DNA from: CAZSXU01 sp964610505
GTDB taxonomy: Bacteria > Arandabacterota > Arandabacteria > JAGLYR01
Direction of reading: 5' to 3'
Length of the DNA stretch: 64,000 nt
Assembly: GCA_964610505.1 (NCBI GenBank)
Contig: CAZSXU010000018.1
Coordinates: forward strand, 1 to 64,000
A program made the position numbers and the translations under genes. Positions 60,692 through 64,000 of the stretch are shown piece after piece. Position 1 is the first letter of the stretch. Each line of letters begins with the position of its first letter. The notes beneath the pieces were generated by a model that was not told the origin of the DNA, did not search any database, and saw only the letters and a program-made list of their open reading frames with translations.

Positions 60692-62633
60692 ATCAGTCGA
60701 ACGATCAACAGAGTGCGATCGTCGGTTGCGGGCGCGCCGCGAGTGAACTCGTCCACGTCCCGGAGTACGCGGTCGGCCATTGCCCGTGCGTCGAGACCCA
60801 CGCCGGCCCGAAGGACCTCCTCCAGCCTCGCCTCGTCGTAGAACTCGCCGGATGGGTCCGCCGCTTCCGTGATCCCGTCTGTGTAGAAGACAACCGCATC
60901 TCCCTCTCCGAGAACCGAGCGTTCTTCTCCGTAGGTTGCCTGTCCGAGCATTCCGATGGGAGGACCGCCGGCTCGAAGCCACTCCGTCGATCCTCCGGAG
61001 CGAACGATCAACGGCAGGCAATGTCCGGCGAGGGAATACGTCAGCGTTCTTTCCGGGACGTTCAGGACGGCGAAGGCCATCGTGGCATAGCTGGTGGGTT
61101 CGAGGACCAGAGCGCACGCGTGATTGACCGCCGTCATGATCTCGGCAGGGTCCTTGAGGTGACCGGCCTCCGTTCGCACCCGGCCCTGGATGTTCGACAT
61201 CAGCATTGCGGCCGGCAGACCTTTGCCCACGACGTCTCCCACCGAGAGAGCCAGACGGTCGCTTCCGAGGGCGAAGTAGTCGTAGCTGTCTCCGGCCACC
61301 TCCAGGCACGCCATGAGGGAGCCGTGAAGGTCCACGCCCTCGATGTCCGGCTGACCCCTGGGCAGGAGCATCTGTTGGATGGCCGTGGCCTTGCGAATCT
61401 CGGCCTCCTCGGCGGTCCGCCACTTCTCTCCAAGGGCGACTCGTCGGTAGAGGATGGGGACTGAGGAAAAGGCGATTCCCACCATCGGGCCCATCATCGG
61501 GAGAATCGCGCGCGATAGAGACAGCGCCGCCACGGTGACGGCCAGATAACCCGCGACGGACGCCATCGTCACTACCAGTGCACGCGTCAGCGAGAGATGA
61601 ACGGCGCAGATGCCCACTCCGGCCGCAAGCAGGAAAACGAGCAGGACCTCACCCGAGAGAGGGAGCCTTCCGGCGGCGCTGCCGGTCAGAATGGTCTCGA
61701 TGAAGGCGGCGTGAATGTCGACCCCCTCGGTGTTTGCTCCCCAGGGAGTCGCCGCCCTGTCCTCCACGATCTCGCCCATTCCCGCCAGAACGATCTTCCC
61801 GCCGAAAGCACTTTCGAGAGACGCTCCCTCGAGCATGTGGCTCTCGTCCTCTATGGCCCGCATCACTTCGGAGAAGGCGTATCTCGGTCCCTCCTCGTGT
61901 CCCCGGTAGAGGGCGCCGGGAATCAGGCACCCCCGGTCGTCCACGGGGATTCGTATGCGGGATGCCCCCGAGCCGGCCGAGAGCGATCCGTTCTGGGTGG
62001 CGAACCGGTCGGCGGGGATCCCGTGAAAAGCCATCGCGGCGGCCAGAGAGAGAGCCGGCGTGTCGTGCCCCTGGTATTGGATGGTGAGAGGCAGGCACCG
62101 GACGATGCCGTCGAGATCGGGAACCACCGTGAGGTGGCCGGCGCGCGCACTTCGGGTGAAGGGCTCGAGGGGAAAGTATTCTTCCGCCGCGACGTAGGGT
62201 ACGATCTCTCTTCCGGGGGTGCCCCAAATGTAGTCTGGATTGTCCTCCTCGTGGATACTGAAGGTCATACCCAGAACCACACGGTCCCGGTACCGCTCCA
62301 GGGTTTCAGCGAGACGTCGATCGTTCTCGGCGCCGTTCTTGTCGGGGAAGACGAACAGAAGATCGAGGGCCACGACCTGGGCCCCCGCCGCCATCATGCC
62401 CTCGATGAAGGCGGCGTACTCCTTTCTTGGGATGGGCCAGCCGGCTTCGGGGTTTCGATCCAGACTGGGATTGTCCAGTCGCACGACGGCGACGTCCGAC
62501 AGATCGAGCGTCCGGCCACAGCAGCGAAGCCGCCAATCGAAACTCTCCAGCTCGTAGCTCCGGATGAAGTTGCTGTGGGAGATCAGCATGGCAACCGGGG
62601 TGATGATCGCCGCCAGGAAGAGAGCCAGAAGGA
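60688..62633 (-). CDS. CHASE2-sensor SpoIIE-type PP2C phosphatase (N-terminus in gap)
   Basis: About 648 residues are visible; the N-terminus lies in the N gap. After a membrane segment (LLALFLAAIITPVAMLI) comes an extracytoplasmic CHASE2 domain (SFDWRLRCCG, VVRLDNPSLDRNPEAGWP, GGKIVLAGMGEIVEDRAATP), three membrane segments (about 61430-61660 in DNA) and a SpoIIE/PP2C domain with metal-binding acids in VAGDSYDYFALG, LSVGDVVGKGLPAAMLMS, FYTDGITEAAD and APATDDRTLLIV. It should dephosphorylate an anti-anti-sigma-type protein in response to an external signal. Which partner it serves is not shown here. Confidence 0.9.
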
Positions 62634-62733
62634 NNNNNNNNNNNNNNNNNNNNNNNNNNNNNNNNNNNNNNNNNNNNNNNNNNNNNNNNNNNNNNNNNNN
62701 NNNNNNNNNNNNNNNNNNNNNNNNNNNNNNNNN
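62634..62733. other. Assembly gap (100 N)
   Basis: Exactly 100 N between the truncated CHASE2-SpoIIE gene and the divergent carbohydrate-binding protein gene. Any frame read through it is not meaningful. Confidence 0.98.
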
Positions 62734-62745
62734 CCGGAGGAGCCG

Positions 62746-64000
62746 TTGAATCGACTGCGTATGTTCTGCTGCACGGGTTTCGTTGCCCTGGGAACCGTCT
62801 GTTGTTTGACCCCGGTTGCATTCGCCGCGCCCGTGCGGGTCGAGTTCCGCTTCCGGCATGAGACGGCCACCACCGTGAATCTCGCCGGCACGTTCAACGG
62901 CTGGAATACGAGCAGTGATCCCATGAGTGGTCCTGACCCGGACGACTGGTGGACGCTCGAGATGCTGCTTGACCCGGGTGATTATGAGTACAAGTTCGTC
63001 GTCGACGGCGGTCAGTGGTTCGCCGATCCGTTGAATCCCAGGATCAACTACTCCAACTACGGGAACTCGATGCTGGAGGTGACTGACCCGCTGGTCTATT
63101 ACCTCTTTCCGATGGACGGGACCGAGATCGCCACACCGCTTCCGGAGATCCGGGCGAATCTCGCCAAGTCCGATAACCGATCTTTCGATCTCGACGAACT
63201 CAAGATCTTCCTGGACGGAACCGTCGTCGCCCAGGGAGCGTCTTACTTCGATCCGGTCATCCAACGGGTGAGTTTCACGCCCGCCGATACCCTGGACAGC
63301 GGTCCACACGGTGTGAAGATCCGTATTGCACTGACGACAGGAGCCTCGGATTCCGACACCTCGGCGTTTGAGCTGGACGCGGACCTGTTTCCTCCGGTCA
63401 TCGTCCACGTTCCTCCGACCGGAGCTTCGGCGAACGCCGAGGTCCTGGTGGAGTGCAACATCACAGACAACGAGGGCGTGGAGGAGGCGACCCTGTACTA
63501 CCGGAACGCCGGAGATCCGGCCTACGAAAGCACCGGGATGTTTGGAGGCCTGGACGATCTGTGGGTGGGAACGGTCCCCTCGGGTTTCACCACCGCTGGA
63601 GTGGCTCTCGAATACTATATCGAGGCACAGGACCGGGCTCACACGGCCCGGTCTCCTTCGGCCGGAGTCTATTCGGTGCCGATGTCCTCGGACCAGAATC
63701 CGCCGGTGATCTCGGAAGCGTTTGTCTCACCGGCCATCTTCTCGCCTGTGGGAACGGACGATGAGGCCAGGCTGTCCTTCCGGCTTTCGGAACCGGCGAC
63801 GGTGACGGTGGACGTTCGGACCACGGGTGGGGCGCCGGTGAAGACTCTGATGTCTTCTGCGGCGCTTGGCGCCGGGTACCATCAGGTGATCTGGGACGGC
63901 ACCGACGGCGGCGGATCCGCAGTATCGGATGCGGAGTATCGCTTCCACGTGAACGGGGTGGACGGAGCGGGTCTCTCGGCGCCGGAGGCGCAGCTCCCGG
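62746..64000 (+). CDS. Secreted protein with starch-binding (AMPK/CBM48-like) domain, cut by window end
   Basis: The frame is open from TTG 62746 (GGAGGAG just upstream; ATG 62761 is an alternative) to the window edge, 418 codons. A signal peptide (FVALGTVCCLTPVAFAAP) leads into an E-set domain (TVNLAGTFNGWNTSSDPMSG, YEYKFVVDGGQWFADPLNP) very like the two domains of the amylase at 26916-29378. Ig-like domains follow (about 115-210 and 215-310), and then a FlgD-like segment (ARLSFRLSEPATVTVDVRTT, HQVIWDGTDGGG). The catalytic part, if any, is beyond the window. It is likely another extracellular starch- or glycogen-binding protein. Confidence 0.85.
   Translation, partial: MNRLRMFCCTGFVALGTVCCLTPVAFAAPVRVEFRFRHETATTVNLAGTFNGWNTSSDPMSGPDPDDWWTLEMLLDPGDYEYKFVVDGGQWFADPLNPRINYSNYGNSMLEVTDPLVYYLFPMDGTEIATPLPEIRANLAKSDNRSFDLDELKIFLDGTVVAQGASYFDPVIQRVSFTPADTLDSGPHGVKIRIALTTGASDSDTSAFELDADLFPPVIVHVPPTGASANAEVLVECNITDNEGVEEATLYYRNAGDPAYESTGMFGGLDDLWVGTVPSGFTTAGVALEYYIEAQDRAHTARSPSAGVYSVPMSSDQNPPVISEAFVSPAIFSPVGTDDEARLSFRLSEPATVTVDVRTTGGAPVKTLMSSAALGAGYHQVIWDGTDGGGSAVSDAEYRFHVNGVDGAGLSAPEAQLP

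Noticed and set aside
60688..63642. A single 984-codon frame through the gap at 62634-62733
   Set aside because: It reads through N and continues antisense to the secreted starch-binding gene. Only the part left of the gap is real.

Overview
This is a GC-rich (about 63-65% by eye), gene-dense scaffold with three 100-base runs of N (32202-32301, 34037-34136, 62634-62733), so it is almost certainly a metagenome-assembled genome. Secreted proteins end in a FlgD-like/type IX-like sorting domain (the NPFNP...KM.LLK pattern, seen twice). Other traits are a His-type (sulfide-dependent) Thi4, an oxygen-sensitive hydrogenase maturation cluster, Fe-S oxidoreductases and lactate racemase-cofactor genes. 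Together these suggest an anaerobic or facultative Gram-negative member of the FCB-like candidate phyla (Eisenbacteria/Krumholzibacteria/Latescibacteria type). That placement is inference.

Layout. 1-6234: a cut membrane protein, a secreted S9 peptidase, and a divergent SPFH operon (an unusual CDF-HflK fusion, then hflC and hflK). 6438-8088: thi4 and a methyltransferase. 8381-13447: hypF-hypC-hypD-hypE, without hydrogenase subunits or hypA/hypB. 13545-18192: an epimerase with a helical regulatory-like tail, a HAMP-containing sensor without an output domain, and a DUF2207 protein. 18334-23678: a mannosyltransferase-like membrane protein, an RlmD/TrmA-family RNA methyltransferase and an OPT transporter. 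23784-29378: a secreted pullulanase and a secreted alpha-amylase, facing each other. 29436-36915: trpS, an SHMT-like gene, a YkgJ-type cysteine-cluster protein, an AlkD-like glycosylase, a 197-bp tandem repeat array and an SppA-like peptidase with a barrel-like N-terminus. 37249-45281: the larE-larB-larC operon.

The most striking locus is larC. A 3.9-kb island of lower GC carries one gene, a 1113-residue NACHT-HEAT NTPase. It lies between a full-length larC and a 711-bp, nearly identical second copy of the larC 3' half. This looks like a recent insertion that left the target gene with a new C-terminus. The NACHT protein is a candidate single-gene defence system.

45529-64000: a gingipain-like secreted protein, an Fe-S old-yellow-enzyme, an ECF sigma/zinc-finger anti-sigma/TPR-CHAT protease cluster followed by an FG-GAP surface protein, DUF4416, a short QueG-like protein, a membrane glycosyltransferase-like protein, a Rho-N-like protein, two tandem paralogous microproteins, a CHASE2-SpoIIE phosphatase and a cut starch-binding secreted protein.

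Intergenic regions are rich in short repeats: families built on CACAGATT, CTTCGTG, GAATGGGC and CGGCTTT. Two of the three assembly gaps fall inside the CGGCTTT family. No tRNA, rRNA or CRISPR array was seen.
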